This document shows, in pieces, positions 15,661 to 16,231 of a stretch of 16,231 nucleotides of DNA (position 1 is its first letter; the number at the start of each line of letters is the position of its first letter). The notes beneath the pieces are model-generated. The model was given only the letters and a program-made list of their open reading frames with translations. It searched no databases and was not told the DNA's origin. Source of the stretch: JBBSQE01 sp038258095 (lineage in GTDB: Bacteria > Actinomycetota > Thermoleophilia > Solirubrobacterales > 70-9); contig JBBSQE010000048.1 in the NCBI GenBank assembly GCA_038258095.1, positions 1 through 16,231 of the forward strand, written 5' to 3'. Both the position numbers and the translations under genes were made by a program.

Positions 15661-16131
15661 TCAGGTCCAGGGAATGTCCCAGGCCAGCGCGACTCCGACG
15701 AAGACGCTGACCCCCATGAAGACGATCAGTGACCAGTAGGCAAACCGGACCGGCCCGCCGGCGGCGGGCGCTCGGTCAGTGGACGGATCGACCGATGGGC
15801 GGAAGGCGGCGAGGGCACCGAGCAGGGCGACGCTGCCGATGATCACGAGCAGGCGGACGTCGAGCAGCACGCCGGCCGGAACCCCCACGACGCCGAAATT
15901 CCAGAGGCCCACCTCCGTGCGGATGCGGGCAGGAGATGAACCGGACGGGGCAAGCACAGCGGCTTGGCCCCGCCCGAGCAGGTATTGAGCAAGGGAGCCG
16001 ACCAGCAGGAGATAGGCGACGAGCCAGATCCCGTGCTCGTAGTGCTGGAGCGCCCGCGCCGCGGCGGCGAGGAGCGCCGCGACAAGCCACAGCAGGGCCC
16101 AGCGCGACTGTCCGGCGTCTGCGCCCGTCAG
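15661..16131 (-). CDS. Five-helix integral membrane protein of unknown function; start codon unclear
   Basis: The frame encodes about 156 residues and five likely membrane helices: WALLWLVAALLAAAARAL, HGIWLVAYLLLVGSLAQYLL, EVGLWNFGVVGVPAGVLLDV, RLLVIIGSVALLGALAAF and FAYWSLIVFMGVSVFVGVAL. I do not recognise a named family. An in-frame TAA lies about 60 bases upstream of the ferredoxin stop, and between it and the first helix there is no ATG, GTG or TTG. The only candidates are CTG at 16131, overlapping the ferredoxin stop as CTGA, or an internal GTG at 15957, which would drop the first two helices. I prefer the CTG because the helices look genuine and the overlap permits coupled translation. 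The gene lies between the ferredoxin gene and ric on the same strand; a redox or nitrogen-oxide role would be guesswork. Confidence 0.65.
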   Translation of the reverse strand: MTGADAGQSRWALLWLVAALLAAAARALQHYEHGIWLVAYLLLVGSLAQYLLGRGQAAVLAPSGSSPARIRTEVGLWNFGVVGVPAGVLLDVRLLVIIGSVALLGALAAFRPSVDPSTDRAPAAGGPVRFAYWSLIVFMGVSVFVGVALAWDIPWT

Positions 16132-16231
16132 CTCGGCTGCTTGAAGTAGTCGGCGTTGATCTGGATGTACTTAATCCACTCCTGTGGCACCTGGTCCTCC
16201 GGCGTGATCGCATCGACCGGGCAGGCCTCGA
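16128..16231 (-). CDS. fdxA: 7Fe-type ferredoxin (FdxA-like), C-terminal end only
   Basis: Only the last 34 residues are in the window. They begin EACPVDAITPEDQVPQEW and continue through a KYIQINADYF stretch to the stop. The CPVDAI belongs to a ferredoxin cluster-binding motif, and the PEDQVPQEW...INADYF tail is typical of the 7Fe (3Fe-4S plus 4Fe-4S) ferredoxins common in actinobacteria. It would be a small soluble electron carrier. The gene starts beyond the right edge, so other cysteines and length cannot be checked. Its TGA (16128-16130) overlaps the proposed CTG start of the downstream membrane protein gene. It could be an electron partner for GltD or other reductases nearby, which is inference. 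Confidence 0.85.
   Translation of the reverse strand, partial: EACPVDAITPEDQVPQEWIKYIQINADYFKQPS

Overview
The window is a high-GC bacterial segment, densely packed, with many GTG/TTG starts and overlapping stop/start junctions. Protein style (NarGHJI, NarK, two-domain copper oxidase, 7Fe ferredoxin tail) suggests an actinobacterium, plausibly of the Thermoleophilia/Solirubrobacterales type. That placement is inference from composition and protein character; no rRNA or marker tree was available.

Layout. (1) Positions 1-6776, + strand: a respiratory nitrate reductase operon, narG (5' end outside the window), narH, narJ, narI, the nitrate/nitrite transporter narK and a small hemerythrin-domain gene, every gene overlapping the next by 1-8 bases. 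A decayed remnant of a small membrane protein gene follows (6773-6923). (2) 7001-9624: a CsoR-type copper operator, a possible 26-codon leader ORF and a copper-exporting P-type ATPase (copA) with an extra N-terminal membrane segment. (3) 9630-10772, - strand: a soluble class III adenylate cyclase. (4) 10915-11811, + strand: a secreted two-domain copper protein with all type 1 and type 2 ligands of NirK-like nitrite reductases. (5) 11845-12879, - strand: a TDT/SLAC1-family anion or dicarboxylate transporter, divergent from (6) 13016-14867, + strand: a small cupin-like protein and an orphan glutamate synthase small subunit (gltD). (7) 14871-16231, - strand: a ScdA/YtfE-type di-iron repair protein (ric), a five-helix membrane protein of unknown function that apparently lacks a normal start codon, and the C-terminal end of a 7Fe-type ferredoxin.

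How the genes fit together. Nitrate is imported by NarK and reduced to nitrite by NarGHI (NarJ inserts the cofactor). Nitrite could then be reduced to NO outside the cell by the NirK-like protein, whose copper sits beside a copper transport locus. NO damage to Fe-S clusters would be met by the RIC protein, possibly the small hemerythrin protein, and ferredoxin. The strongest new signal is a shared 8-7-8 inverted repeat (TTTACACA-N7-TGTGTAAA). It is perfect at 15594-15616 at the ric promoter and has two mismatches, both in the left arm, at 12962-12984 between the TDT transporter and the cupin/gltD pair. This suggests one regulator controls both transcription units, probably a nitrosative or redox stress regulator; its identity is not visible here.

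No RNA gene, CRISPR array, insertion sequence or origin was seen. No gene-free stretch exceeds 300 bases; the longest are about 110-140 bases (6924-7033, 10773-10914 and 12880-13015).
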